Of a stretch of 64,000 bases of DNA, positions 42,231 through 50,992 are shown one piece after another (position 1 is the first letter of the stretch; the number at the start of each line of letters is the position of its first letter). A program made the translations under genes and the position numbers. The notes beneath the pieces were generated by a model. That model searched no databases. It was not told where the DNA came from and saw only the letters and a program-made list of their open reading frames with translations. The stretch spans positions 1 through 64,000 of the forward strand of contig JAFQNC010000012.1 of the NCBI GenBank assembly GCA_017396085.1, read 5' to 3'. The DNA comes from Tidjanibacter sp. Its GTDB lineage: Bacteria; Bacteroidota; Bacteroidia; Bacteroidales; Rikenellaceae.

Positions 42231-43268
42231 CTACTTCACCCTCAGTCGTTGGCCCGGGCGGATGGGGGAAGAGCTCTTTATGCCGTTGAGTCGGCAGATG
42301 TTCCCCACGGTGGTGCCATACTTGGCGGCAATTTTGGAGAGGTTGTCGCCCGACTTTACCTTATAATATATAGCGTCATTCACCGTTGGGCGAGGTTTTG
42401 CAGCCGCCTTTTCAAGGTTGCTCACAATCTCCTCACTGGTCAGTGGCTCGCCATTCTTGTCGGTGAAAATTCCCTCCATATCGTCATCCTCCTCCAAAGC
42501 CTCTGTGAGTTTTGACGACACATTGAAATAGCCCCTTTCAAGCACAAAAGTGTGGTATTTGAGGTCGCCAGTGGAGAAGTCAATAATTCGCTCGGGGTCA
42601 AACGTGAGGTCGGCATAGCGCACCTCAAAGTGGAGGTGCGGACCACGACTGCGGCCCGTGTTGCCGCCATAGCCAATTACTTGTCCTGCAACCACATAGT
42701 CATTCGCAGACACATTCAATTTGCACAAGTGGCCATAGTAGGTTTCCAGTCCGTTGGGGTGGCGCAAAATGACCAAATAGCCATAGCCACCGGAGTTGTA
42801 GCGGGCATACCTCACCTTACCCTCAAAGGTGGCATAGATGGGCTCGCCCACGGGCAGGCCGATGTCGATACCCTTGTGCATTCCCCTACCCCTCGGGCCA
42901 TAGCGCGAAGAGACCCTGCCGAGCACGGGCGGGTGGTAGTCGCCGAGGTTGTCGATGAGTTTTATCTCCATAGTTTCGGGCACATCGCTCAGGTGTACAT
43001 CACGATAGGCGAACACTCCACTTGTAACCCAGTGGTCCTGAAAGACTTTCTGATTGGCTCTTGCAGAGTAGTCGGTCAGCAGGTAACGCCACGTGTTGTT
43101 GGTGTAGGTGATAATTTTCACTCCCGGGCGGTCGGTGGGTAGCGTATCCAGCGGTACCTGCGGGAGGTCCTCCACGTTGTAGGTCTTACGCTGGGCCGCC
43201 ACCTCTCCACAAAGCAGCAACACAGCGACCACAAGTCCACATCTACTCAACACGCTCAGGCTCTTCAT
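42231..43268 (-). CDS. M23 peptidase with C-terminal LysM domain
   Basis: 345 residues with Sec signal (cleavage near EVAAQ). A LytM-type M23 metalloendopeptidase domain (about 110-220) has the zinc ligands in GMHKGIDIG (His, Asp) and GPHLHFEV (His-x-His), so it should be active on peptidoglycan crosslinks. A LysM domain closes the protein (YYKVKSGDNLSKIAAKYGTTVGNICRLNGI, about 300-345), giving cell-wall binding. It is the last gene of a minus-strand run starting at yicC and 20 nt after the DUF3109 gene. Confidence 0.93.
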   Translation of the reverse strand: MKSLSVLSRCGLVVAVLLLCGEVAAQRKTYNVEDLPQVPLDTLPTDRPGVKIITYTNNTWRYLLTDYSARANQKVFQDHWVTSGVFAYRDVHLSDVPETMEIKLIDNLGDYHPPVLGRVSSRYGPRGRGMHKGIDIGLPVGEPIYATFEGKVRYARYNSGGYGYLVILRHPNGLETYYGHLCKLNVSANDYVVAGQVIGYGGNTGRSRGPHLHFEVRYADLTFDPERIIDFSTGDLKYHTFVLERGYFNVSSKLTEALEEDDDMEGIFTDKNGEPLTSEEIVSNLEKAAAKPRPTVNDAIYYKVKSGDNLSKIAAKYGTTVGNICRLNGIKSSSPIRPGQRLRVK

Positions 43269-43288
43269 CTTGTTCTACTTTTTTCCTC

Positions 43289-43864
43289 CTACTCTTCGTT
43301 CTCAACATAGAGTGCCGCTTGGCACAACTGCTCATAAAAGTCCTCTCCAAAGGCCCTCACGATGGGCTCCCTGAGGGCTCGGTAGAGTTTCACACCGTTC
43401 TTCTTCCCACACTCAAAGGCGCACTTGCAGATGTTCCAGCGGTGCAGATTAAGGCCATAGTCGCCCGTGGAAAAGCGTTTCACACGGATGGGATAGAGGT
43501 GGCACGAGATGGGTTTGAGGAATGTTGTCTTACCCTCCCTATAAGCCCTCTCAATGGCGCAAAAAGTGATGCCGTTCTCCTTGAAAGCGTAGGCACACTG
43601 GGCACCATCCACAAGGGGCGTGGTGTAGTCGCCATCCACGTCTACGACCATAAATCCCTGACACTCAACTTCCTCCACACCTTCCGGAGTCATATAGGGC
43701 TTGTAGTTTTCCCACTCCTGCTCCAGCAAATCGACCTCCTCAATGTCAAGTGGTGCGCCCGAGTCGCCCTCAACGCAGCACTCGCCCTTGCACACCGACA
43801 AGTCGCAACAGAACTCCTCGGTGAGCAGGTCGGTGGCAATGATTTTGCCGTCAATCTCAATCAT
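43289..43864 (-). CDS. DUF3109 family cysteine-rich protein
   Basis: 191 residues counted from ATG 43864 (MIEIDGKIIATDLL), which overlaps the ddl stop by 8 nt; two earlier in-frame ATGs are possible but not family-like. Conserved features of DUF3109: FCCDLSVCKGECCVEGDSGAPL, AFKENGITFCAIE, KPISCHLYPIRV and WNICKCAFECG. The many Cys resemble the CxxxCxxxCC and C-terminal Cys sets of the related UPF0153 zinc/iron-binding proteins. Function unknown, cytoplasmic. Its position after ddl in Bacteroidota is common. Confidence 0.85.
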   Translation of the reverse strand: MIEIDGKIIATDLLTEEFCCDLSVCKGECCVEGDSGAPLDIEEVDLLEQEWENYKPYMTPEGVEEVECQGFMVVDVDGDYTTPLVDGAQCAYAFKENGITFCAIERAYREGKTTFLKPISCHLYPIRVKRFSTGDYGLNLHRWNICKCAFECGKKNGVKLYRALREPIVRAFGEDFYEQLCQAALYVENEE

Positions 43865-44855
43865 CGACTGCCTCATAGGTATCTTCAATTACTGCGGTGA
43901 GTGCCTCGGTCATACTTATGCCCGCCTCACGCAACTGTTTGGGCACAATGCTACCACCACTCATTCCGGGGATGGTGTTAATCTCAATAAGGTAGGGCTC
44001 GCCCTCGGGGGTTACGATGAAATCAACCCTCGCAAGTCCACTGCAGCGGCAGGCTTTGTAGGCCGCCAGAGTCATCTCGTGGAGCCTATCGGCCAACTCT
44101 GCGGGGATGTCGGCCGGAGTAATCTCATCGCTCATACCGGCGGTGTACTTGGCCTCGTAGTCGAAAAACTCGTTCTTGGCCACCACCTCCGTAATGGGCA
44201 GCAACCACTCCTTGTCGGCCGTAACCAACACTCCGCAGGCCATCTCCCTACCCGCAACGAACTCCTCAACGAGCACCTCGCTGCTCTCCTCAAAGGCTTT
44301 GAAAATGGCTTCGGGCAGTTCCTCCACCCTCTTCACCTTCGTTACGCCACAACTGCTACCGCTGGCATTGGGTTTCACAAAAAGCGGCAGGCCCAATTCG
44401 GCCACAATAGCCTCGGGAGCAATCCAATCGTCTTCCCTCAAAAGAATATCCTTGGCCAGTCCCACCCCTGTGTGAGCCACTGCCCTCTTGGTGGTAATCT
44501 TGTCAAAGGTAATCACACTTGACACCATATCGCACGAGGAGAAGGGCACGCCCATCATCTCCAAGTAGCCCTGCAAGTGTCCATCCTCGCCGGGGGTGCC
44601 GTGAATCATAATGTAGGCGTAGTCAAACACCGTCTTGGTCCCCTCCACGGTGAGCGAAAAGTCGTTCAAATCAACGCCATATTCAACGCCCTCGGCCGTG
44701 CGGTGGGTGAACTTGCGTCCACACACATCCACCAGCCACACATTGTACTTCTCCGCATCAAAAGCGGCAGCCACCTGTGCAGCACTCTGCAAGGCAATCT
44801 CCCTCTCCGAGGAGTTGCCACCCGCCAGCAGTGCCACATTCAATTTCTTCAACAT
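43857..44855 (-). CDS. ddl: D-alanine--D-alanine ligase
   Basis: 332 residues of the ATP-grasp fold. The N-terminal GGNSSEREIALQSA, the HGTPGEDGHLQGYLEMMGVPFSSC block and the C-terminal ARVDFIVTPEGEPYLIEINTIPGMS with Mg-binding residues are all present. It makes the D-Ala-D-Ala dipeptide for peptidoglycan. The stop overlaps the DUF3109 start by 8 nt. It follows nadD by 9 nt. Confidence 0.96.
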   Translation of the reverse strand: MLKKLNVALLAGGNSSEREIALQSAAQVAAAFDAEKYNVWLVDVCGRKFTHRTAEGVEYGVDLNDFSLTVEGTKTVFDYAYIMIHGTPGEDGHLQGYLEMMGVPFSSCDMVSSVITFDKITTKRAVAHTGVGLAKDILLREDDWIAPEAIVAELGLPLFVKPNASGSSCGVTKVKRVEELPEAIFKAFEESSEVLVEEFVAGREMACGVLVTADKEWLLPITEVVAKNEFFDYEAKYTAGMSDEITPADIPAELADRLHEMTLAAYKACRCSGLARVDFIVTPEGEPYLIEINTIPGMSGGSIVPKQLREAGISMTEALTAVIEDTYEAVDD

Positions 44856-44864
44856 CTTATCTCT

Positions 44865-45614
44865 TTATGGATTATAGTAATCTTTGTGTCGGAAGGCCAA
44901 AATGTCCTCAATCATAGTGAGCCATTGGGTGGCCTCCTCGCACCCTGCATCAAGCCTTTGGGCCTGCTCAAAGTGGTTGATGGCCTCGCCAAAGGCCCCG
45001 CGGGCATAGGCCTCCTTGCCCGCCCTTACACACTCCTTAACGCTCCTCGCCCCGTAGAGATTGTGCTCCACCACCAACTCGGCCACCACCGCAGGCACAA
45101 GGCCCCGCCACTGCCCATCTTCGGTGGCTATCATTTGGCGTATTTGGGTGGAAGAGTGGGTCATCATCGGAGCCCCCGAGAGCATCCTGAATGGTGCCCC
45201 AAAATGTTCGTGCTCCCCACGTGGGTAGATGTAAATATCATTCTCACTCACAAGCCTTTGGGCCTCCTTCCAAGTGTGTATCGTGGCGGCCACATCACCC
45301 CCACCGAGCAGCGCAAACTCCTTGTCGGGGAATTGTCTGCGCAGGTGGTCCAATGTGTCAATCGTGTAGGAAGGTCGGGGCAGCCCGAACTCCACATCGC
45401 ACACCTCCAAACCCTCAACGCTCTCCACCGCCCTACGGGCCATCTCCAACCTCAACTGTTCCTCCGCAAGGTCGCTCTGCTGCTTGTGTGGATTTTGGGG
45501 CGACACCACCAGCCACACCTCATCCGCAAGCCCCTCGCGCAGCACATACTCCGCCACCGCAAGGTGCCCATTGTGGATGGGATTAAACGAGCCAAAATAG
45601 AGAAAAGTCTTCAT
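44865..45614 (-). CDS. nadD: Nicotinate-nucleotide adenylyltransferase with TPR-like C-terminal extension
   Basis: 249 residues. The adenylyltransferase domain (1-190) has GSFNPIHNGHL (ATP-binding H-x-G-H) and the SSTQIRQMI signature. It makes deamido-NAD from NaMN and ATP. The last 60 residues (VKECVRAGKEAYARGAFGEAINHFEQAQRLDAGCEEA) look like a TPR unit, which normal NadD (about 190-200 residues) lacks. The frame is continuous, so it is a real fusion. The order yicC-gmk-nadD is conserved in Bacteroidota. Confidence 0.92.
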   Translation of the reverse strand: MKTFLYFGSFNPIHNGHLAVAEYVLREGLADEVWLVVSPQNPHKQQSDLAEEQLRLEMARRAVESVEGLEVCDVEFGLPRPSYTIDTLDHLRRQFPDKEFALLGGGDVAATIHTWKEAQRLVSENDIYIYPRGEHEHFGAPFRMLSGAPMMTHSSTQIRQMIATEDGQWRGLVPAVVAELVVEHNLYGARSVKECVRAGKEAYARGAFGEAINHFEQAQRLDAGCEEATQWLTMIEDILAFRHKDYYNP

Positions 45615-45623
45615 AAATGTGGG

Positions 45624-46184
45624 TTAGGCAATGAACTCTTCCACCGCTTTGCGCACCTGCGCCACGGCTTCATCCAGATTGTCATTGACCACCGTTACGT
45701 CAAACCTCGGAGCGTAGCCCAACTCCTCGTCTGCCTTTGCCACACGTTGGGCAATCTTCTCGGGCGAATCGGTGGCCCTACCCTCCAGCCTACGGCGCAG
45801 TTCCTCAACCGAAGGGGGCATAATGAAAATGGAGAGTGCCTTGTCGCCAAAAATCTCCTTCAGCCTCACTCCACCCTTCACATCCACGTCAAACAGAATG
45901 GTGTGCTCCTTGGCCCAAATGCGCTCCAACTCGCTACGCAAAGTGCCATATTTGGTGCCCGCATAGACCTCCTCCCACTCCACAAAACTATCCTCCGCAA
46001 CAAGGCGGTCAAACTCCTCGGTGGAGAGGAAATAGTAGTCCCTGCCGTGTTGTTCGGCCCCGCGAGGAGCCCTCGAAGTGGCCGATACGGAAAACTCCAG
46101 CCCCTCAATCTCCTCCATCAGGCGGCGCACAATGGTCGTCTTGCCGGAGCCGGAGGGAGCCGAGAATATAATCAGTTTGCCCAT
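45624..46184 (-). CDS. gmk: Guanylate kinase
   Basis: 186 residues from ATG 46184 (MGKLIIFSAPSGSGKTT); a TTG three codons earlier is less likely. The P-loop SAPSGSGKTT, GMP-binding SATSRAPRGAEQHGRDYYFL and the lid region RRRLEGRATDSPEKIAQR are intact. It phosphorylates GMP to GDP. It sits between yicC and nadD with short spacers, so it is an operon member. Confidence 0.97.
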   Translation of the reverse strand: MGKLIIFSAPSGSGKTTIVRRLMEEIEGLEFSVSATSRAPRGAEQHGRDYYFLSTEEFDRLVAEDSFVEWEEVYAGTKYGTLRSELERIWAKEHTILFDVDVKGGVRLKEIFGDKALSIFIMPPSVEELRRRLEGRATDSPEKIAQRVAKADEELGYAPRFDVTVVNDNLDEAVAQVRKAVEEFIA

Positions 46185-46206
46185 AGGTGTCAAGTGTCTG
46201 TGTGTG

Positions 46207-47091
46207 CTACAAAATATTGAGTACCTGCTCCTTAATCTTCTCCAACTCGTCTTTCATCTTCACCACCAAAATCTGCATCTCGGAGTCGTTGGACTTGGAG
46301 CCCATAGTGTTAATCTCACGGCCCATCTCCTGCGCCACAAAGCCGAGTTTGCGGCCCACGCTATCCTCCTCGGTGGCCACCGCACGGAAGTAGGCACAGT
46401 GTTTGTCCAAGCGCACCTTCTCCTCGGTGATGTCGAGTTTTTCGAGGTAGTATATCATCTCCTGCTCCAAGCGGGCCGCATCGTAGGCAACACCCACTTG
46501 GGCAAATTGGTCAAGGATGCGTTTTTTGATTGTCTCGGTGCGGGCCTGCTCGTAGGGCTCAACAGCCTTACGGTAGCCCTCAATCATCTCCACCCTGTGC
46601 AGCAGGTCGGCAATGAGAATTTGTCCCTCGTGCTGGCGGAATTCGTTGTGCTGCCTCAGAGCCTCGTCTACGGCCTGCAACAGAGCGGCCTTCTCCTCCT
46701 CGCCAACGGTATCCACCTCTGTGGCAACCACATCGGGCATACGCATCACCGCAGCAAGCACCTGCGACTGCACCTCGTTACCGCATCCCAAGCCAGCCTC
46801 AAAAGCCAAACCCATAAGTTGCTCCGAGTAGGCCTTGAAGAGTGGCTCGTTGATGGCCACCGAAGCCTCCTTGCCCGAGGTATTCTCAACGGTTACGAAC
46901 AAATCAACCTTACCACGCTGGAGTTCTTTGGCAACCTTGTTGCGCACCTCATACTCAAACTGGCGATAGCGGGCCGGCATCTTGACCGACAAGTCGAGTT
47001 GCTTACCATTGAGTGAGCGTGTTTCCACCGTGATTTTGCGTTCTGCTGTGGTGATTTCGGCCTTACCGAAACCGGTCATTGACTTAATCAT
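46207..47091 (-). CDS. yicC: YicC-family endoribonuclease
   Basis: 294 residues, start MIKSMTGFGKAEI and end typical of the family (RFRTEREVNTMGSKS-like block here MGREINTMGSKSNDSEMQILVVKMKDELEKIKEQVLNIL). YicC proteins are metal-dependent endoribonucleases in other bacteria. First gene of the minus-strand operon yicC-gmk-nadD-ddl-DUF3109-M23. A TATCTTTG -7 box lies 24 nt upstream on the minus strand. Confidence 0.93.
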   Translation of the reverse strand: MIKSMTGFGKAEITTAERKITVETRSLNGKQLDLSVKMPARYRQFEYEVRNKVAKELQRGKVDLFVTVENTSGKEASVAINEPLFKAYSEQLMGLAFEAGLGCGNEVQSQVLAAVMRMPDVVATEVDTVGEEEKAALLQAVDEALRQHNEFRQHEGQILIADLLHRVEMIEGYRKAVEPYEQARTETIKKRILDQFAQVGVAYDAARLEQEMIYYLEKLDITEEKVRLDKHCAYFRAVATEEDSVGRKLGFVAQEMGREINTMGSKSNDSEMQILVVKMKDELEKIKEQVLNIL

Positions 47092-47114
47092 TTTTCTTCG
47101 TTTGTTTCAACCTA

Positions 47115-47200
47115 CAAAGATAACGCATTTTTCTTTATGTTGAAAATTAAAATAAAAAAGAGAGAGGTGTTGTAATTTTATTAGAAATTATTTATATTTG
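47115..47200. promoter_or_regulatory. Divergent promoters yicC / serC
   Basis: Minus strand: TATCTTTG at 47115-47122, with no clear -33. Plus strand: GTTG at 47169-47172 and TATATTTG at 47193-47200, 20 bp apart, 78 nt upstream of serC. Confidence 0.65.
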
Positions 47201-47277
47201 CGAATGAAACATTACGATTTGTAACCAATAGCGAATACAAAGCATAAAATAACAACCTAATAACTACACAAAAAACT

Positions 47278-48345
47278 ATGAAACACAATTTTAACGCAGG
47301 CCCCTCCATTCTGCCCCAAGAGGTTTTGGAGAAAGCAGCACAGGCTGTTTTGGATTTCAACGGTAGCGGTCTTTCGCTCCTCTCCATTTCGCACCGCACA
47401 AAAGAGTTTGATGCTGTGATGGACGAGGCCAAGGCTCTCTTCCGTGAGTTGCTGGAGATTCCCGACAACTACCAAATCTACTTCGTGGGCGGTGGCGCAA
47501 GCACCCAATTCTTCCACGTGCCCTACAACTTCCTCGGCACCAAAGCCGCCTATGTAAACACCGGCGTGTGGACCAAGAAGGCCATCAAAGAGGCCAAACT
47601 CTTTGGCGAGGTGGAGGTGATTGCAAGTGGCGAGGAGAGCGGTTTCTCGGCAATTCCCAAGGGATACACCATCCCCACCGATTGCGACTATCTCTACACC
47701 TGTATGAACAACACCATCTACGGCACAGAGAACCACACCGACATCGACTCCCCCATTCCTCACATCTGCGATATGAGTTCCGACATTCTGAGCCACCCTG
47801 TGGATGTGTCGAAATATGCCATCATCTATGGTGGTGCACAGAAAAACCTCGCCCCCGCAGGCGTTACCTTCGTGATTATCCGCGATGATATGGTGGAAAA
47901 ACTCGTGCGCCCCGTGCCCAGTATGGTCAATCCCAAGAGCCACATCGACAACAACTCGATGTTCAACACTCCCCCCGTGTTCCCCATCTACGTGCTGATG
48001 GAGACACTGCGCTGGATGAAGAGCATTGGCGGTATGAAGGAGATGTATCGCCGCAACTGCGAGAAGGCCGAAATGCTCTATGCCGAGATTGACCGCAACA
48101 AACTCTTCCGTGGTACTGCCGCAGTGGAGGACCGCTCAAGGATGAACATCTGCTTTGTGATGCAACCCGAGTATGAGGCTCTGGCAGGCGAGTTCTTGGA
48201 GTTTGCCAAGGAGAAGGGTATGGTCGGCATCAAGGGCCACCGCTTGGTGGGCGGCTTCCGTGCAAGTTGCTACAACGCTCTGCCCATTGAGAGCGTGAAG
48301 GCACTGGTGGAGTGTATGCAGGAGTTTGAGAGGCTCCACGCATAG
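47278..48345 (+). CDS. serC: Phosphoserine aminotransferase
   Basis: 355 residues. N-terminal [21 protein letters not shown]-lysine motif [14 protein letters not shown] and SFR-like C-terminal [23 protein letters not shown] are diagnostic. It converts 3-phosphohydroxypyruvate and glutamate to phosphoserine. Start is clear. It leads the cluster serC-serA-DUF1015, conserved in Bacteroidota. Confidence 0.97.
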   Translation: MKHNFNAGPSILPQEVLEKAAQAVLDFNGSGLSLLSISHRTKEFDAVMDEAKALFRELLEIPDNYQIYFVGGGASTQFFHVPYNFLGTKAAYVNTGVWTKKAIKEAKLFGEVEVIASGEESGFSAIPKGYTIPTDCDYLYTCMNNTIYGTENHTDIDSPIPHICDMSSDILSHPVDVSKYAIIYGGAQKNLAPAGVTFVIIRDDMVEKLVRPVPSMVNPKSHIDNNSMFNTPPVFPIYVLMETLRWMKSIGGMKEMYRRNCEKAEMLYAEIDRNKLFRGTAAVEDRSRMNICFVMQPEYEALAGEFLEFAKEKGMVGIKGHRLVGGFRASCYNALPIESVKALVECMQEFERLHA

Positions 48346-48401
48346 CCCACGCACCCGACACTAATAGAGAAATACCAATAACCTAAAACACACTACAAAC
48401 G

Positions 48402-48478
48402 TAGAAGTCCGCAACCCCAATGGCTATCATTGTACCATACACCTATGAGCACAAGCGCGAGAGGGCTGTGGACTTCTA
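48402..48478 (+). other. Long-range stem in the serA leader
   Basis: TAGAAGTCCGCA (48402-48413) pairs with TGTGGACTTCTA (48467-48478) over 12 bp with one G-T, enclosing 53 nt and ending 16 nt before the serA start. A 25-codon in-frame stretch starts at ATG 48420 inside the loop. Confidence 0.4.
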
Positions 48479-48494
48479 TGGCCTAATAGAACCT

Positions 48495-49418
48495 ATGAAA
48501 ATTTTAGTTGCAACCGAAAAACCCTTTGCAAAAGCAGCCGTAGAGGCCATTGCGAAGGTGGTAGAGGAGGCAGGCTACGAACTTGCCCTGCTGGAAAAAT
48601 ATACCGACAAGAGCCAACTGCTGGAGGCAGTGGCAGATGCCGATGCACTCATCGTGCGTAGCGACAAGGTTACCGCCGAGGTAATTGCTGCCGCACCCAA
48701 CCTCAAAATCGTTGTGAGGGCCGGTGCCGGCTACGACAACGTGGACTGCGCAGCAGCCACCGAGAGGGGTATCGTGGTGATGAACACCCCCGGGCAGAAC
48801 GCCAACGCTGTGGCAGAGTTGGCTTTGGGCCTGATGATTTATATGTCGCGAGGCACCTTCAAACCCGGCACAGGCAGGGAGATTAGTGGCAAGAAGCTCG
48901 GTCTTCACGGCTACGGAGCCATCGGTCAGATTGTCGGCCGCTATGGCAAGGCACTCGGTATGGAGGTCTACGCATTGTCGCCCTCGATTACCGACCTGAG
49001 CATCTTTGAGAACAATGGCGTTAGGCGTGTGGAGAGCGCAGAGGAACTCTACAAGACCTGCGACTACATCTCGTTGCACATTCCCGCAACGGAGAAATAC
49101 AAAAAATTCGTAGACCGCCACCTCTTGGAGAGCCTGCCAAAGGGTGCCATCATCGTGAACACCGCCCGCAAGGAGGTTGTAAACGAGGAGGACCTGCTGG
49201 CCGTACTCGGCGAGAGGGAGGACCTCAAATATGCCACCGACATCGCAGCAACGTGTCAGGCCGAGTTGAACGAGCGATTTGGCAACAGGGTCTTTGCAAC
49301 CCCCAAGAAGCAGGGTGCAGAGACCGCCGAGGCCAACTATAATGCCGCCAAAGCGGCCGCCTCGCAGATTGTCGATTTCTTCAAGACCGGCAACCGCAAG
49401 TATCAGGTGAACAAATAG
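48495..49418 (+). CDS. serA: D-3-phosphoglycerate dehydrogenase (short form)
   Basis: 307 residues from ATG 48495 (MKILVATEKPFAKAAVEAI), which matches the family start; the frame continues 25 codons upstream to ATG 48420 but those residues are not family-like. Rossmann motif LGLHGYGAIGQIVGRYGKALG, NAD-binding ARAGAGYDN-like VRAGAGYDNVD, and NTARKEVVNEEDL. The usual catalytic His region is replaced by TPKKQGAETAEANY, as seen in the short Bacteroidota type without ACT domain. First step of serine synthesis, adjacent to serC. Confidence 0.9.
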   Translation: MKILVATEKPFAKAAVEAIAKVVEEAGYELALLEKYTDKSQLLEAVADADALIVRSDKVTAEVIAAAPNLKIVVRAGAGYDNVDCAAATERGIVVMNTPGQNANAVAELALGLMIYMSRGTFKPGTGREISGKKLGLHGYGAIGQIVGRYGKALGMEVYALSPSITDLSIFENNGVRRVESAEELYKTCDYISLHIPATEKYKKFVDRHLLESLPKGAIIVNTARKEVVNEEDLLAVLGEREDLKYATDIAATCQAELNERFGNRVFATPKKQGAETAEANYNAAKAAASQIVDFFKTGNRKYQVNK

Positions 49419-49433
49419 CAGACAGCGGACACT

Positions 49434-50669
49434 ATGGTTAAGATTAAGGCATTTTGCGGAGTACGTCCTCCGCAGGAGTTGGCACACGAGGTGGCCTCAC
49501 GCCCCTATGACGTGCTGAACTCCACCGAGGCTAAAGCCGAGGCCGGCGAAAAGAGTCTGCTGCACATCATCAAGCCCGAGATTGACTTTGAGCCGATGAT
49601 TGACGAGCACGATGAGGCTGTCTACGGCAAGGCTGTGGAGAACTACAAGGAGTGGAAACACAAAGGGTGGCTCAAACAGGAACCCAAGGAGTGTTACTAC
49701 ATCTATGCACAAACGATGAACGGCAAGAGGCAGTATGGTCTGGTGGCCTGCTGCCACTTTGAGGACTACGTGGAGGGTCGCATCAAAAAGCACGAACTCA
49801 CAAGGGCCGACAAAGAGGAGGACCGAATGAAACACGTGAACGCCCAAAGCGCAAACCTTGAGCCCGTGTTTTTCGCCTACCCCGAGAGGGAGGATATGAA
49901 CGCCATTGTGGAGCGCATCGTGGCGGGCAAGCCCGAGTATGACTTTGTGAGCGAGGATGGCGTGGGCCACACCTTGTGGATGATAGACAACAAAGAGGAC
50001 ATTGCACTGATTACCAACATATTTGAACAAATACCCGCACTCTATGTGGCTGACGGACATCACCGCACAGCCGCAGCGGCAAGGGTTGGTCAGGAGCGTA
50101 TGAAGGCCAATCCGGCCCACACCGACAATGAAGAGTATTGTTGGTTTTTGGCAGTGATTTTCCCCGGCGAACAACTCAACATCATTGACTACAACCGCCT
50201 TGTGAGGGACCTCAATGGTTTGAGCACGGAGGAGTTCATAGCCGCCGTGGAGGAGAATTTCGAGGTGCAAGAGGTGGGCGAGGAGATTTACAAACCCAAC
50301 GCTCTGCACAACTTCGGAATGTACTTGGAGGGTAAGTGGTACTCACTCACCGCCAAGGCGGGTACCTACGATGACGAGGACCCAATCGGGGTGTTGGACG
50401 TTACGGTGCTCTCCAACCTTGTGTTGGACAAAGTATTGGGCATCAAGGACCTGCGCAGGGACAAACGTATCGACTTTGTGGGCGGCATACGTGGTCTGGG
50501 CGAGTTGCAGAAGAGGGTGGATAGTGGCGAGATGAAGGTTGCCTTTGCTCTCTACCCCGTGTCGATGCAGCAGATTATAGACATTGCCGACAGTGGCAAC
50601 ATTATGCCCCCCAAGACCACTTGGTTTGAGCCCAAGTTGCGTAGCGGTGTGGTAATCCACGAGTTTTAG
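49434..50669 (+). CDS. DUF1015 family protein
   Basis: 411 residues. N-terminal KIKAFCGVRPPQELAHEVASRPYDVLNSTEA and the central YVADGHHRTAAAARV (ParB/sulfiredoxin-like catalytic-type block) define DUF1015. In some archaea, relatives of this fold act as free-serine kinases (SerK). Linkage with serC and serA suggests a role in serine metabolism here, but this is inference. It lies 15 nt after serA in an operon. Confidence 0.9.
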   Translation: MVKIKAFCGVRPPQELAHEVASRPYDVLNSTEAKAEAGEKSLLHIIKPEIDFEPMIDEHDEAVYGKAVENYKEWKHKGWLKQEPKECYYIYAQTMNGKRQYGLVACCHFEDYVEGRIKKHELTRADKEEDRMKHVNAQSANLEPVFFAYPEREDMNAIVERIVAGKPEYDFVSEDGVGHTLWMIDNKEDIALITNIFEQIPALYVADGHHRTAAAARVGQERMKANPAHTDNEEYCWFLAVIFPGEQLNIIDYNRLVRDLNGLSTEEFIAAVEENFEVQEVGEEIYKPNALHNFGMYLEGKWYSLTAKAGTYDDEDPIGVLDVTVLSNLVLDKVLGIKDLRRDKRIDFVGGIRGLGELQKRVDSGEMKVAFALYPVSMQQIIDIADSGNIMPPKTTWFEPKLRSGVVIHEF

Positions 50670-50759
50670 GCCCACCACACAACAAGGGTGGCTGTAACAA
50701 CATACAACACATTTGGTAAAGAAGATACCTATATATTATAATTAACACTAACTGAAAGT

Positions 50760-50987
50760 ATGGCAAAAATCAAGGGAACAATCGTTGTAGACACCGAGCG
50801 TTGCAAAGGCTGCGAGGTGTGCGTTGCCTCGTGCCCGTGCGATGTGTTGGCACTCGCACCCGCAGTGAACGGCAAAGGCTATCACTATGCACATATGGCA
50901 AATCCCGACAACTGCACCGGCTGTGCAAGTTGTGCAATTATTTGCCCCGACACTTGTATCACTGTTTACAGACAAAAATTTGAGTAG
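50760..50987 (+). CDS. korD: Ferredoxin-like delta subunit of 2-oxoacid:ferredoxin oxidoreductase
   Basis: 75 residues with two [4Fe-4S] motifs, CKGCEVCVASCP and CTGCASCAIICP. It is the small electron-transfer subunit of the following KOR/VOR complex. It is first in the four-gene operon and 5 nt before the alpha subunit. A TTTG at 50712-50715 upstream is a weak promoter candidate. Confidence 0.93.
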   Translation: MAKIKGTIVVDTERCKGCEVCVASCPCDVLALAPAVNGKGYHYAHMANPDNCTGCASCAIICPDTCITVYRQKFE

Positions 50988-50992
50988 GTGCT

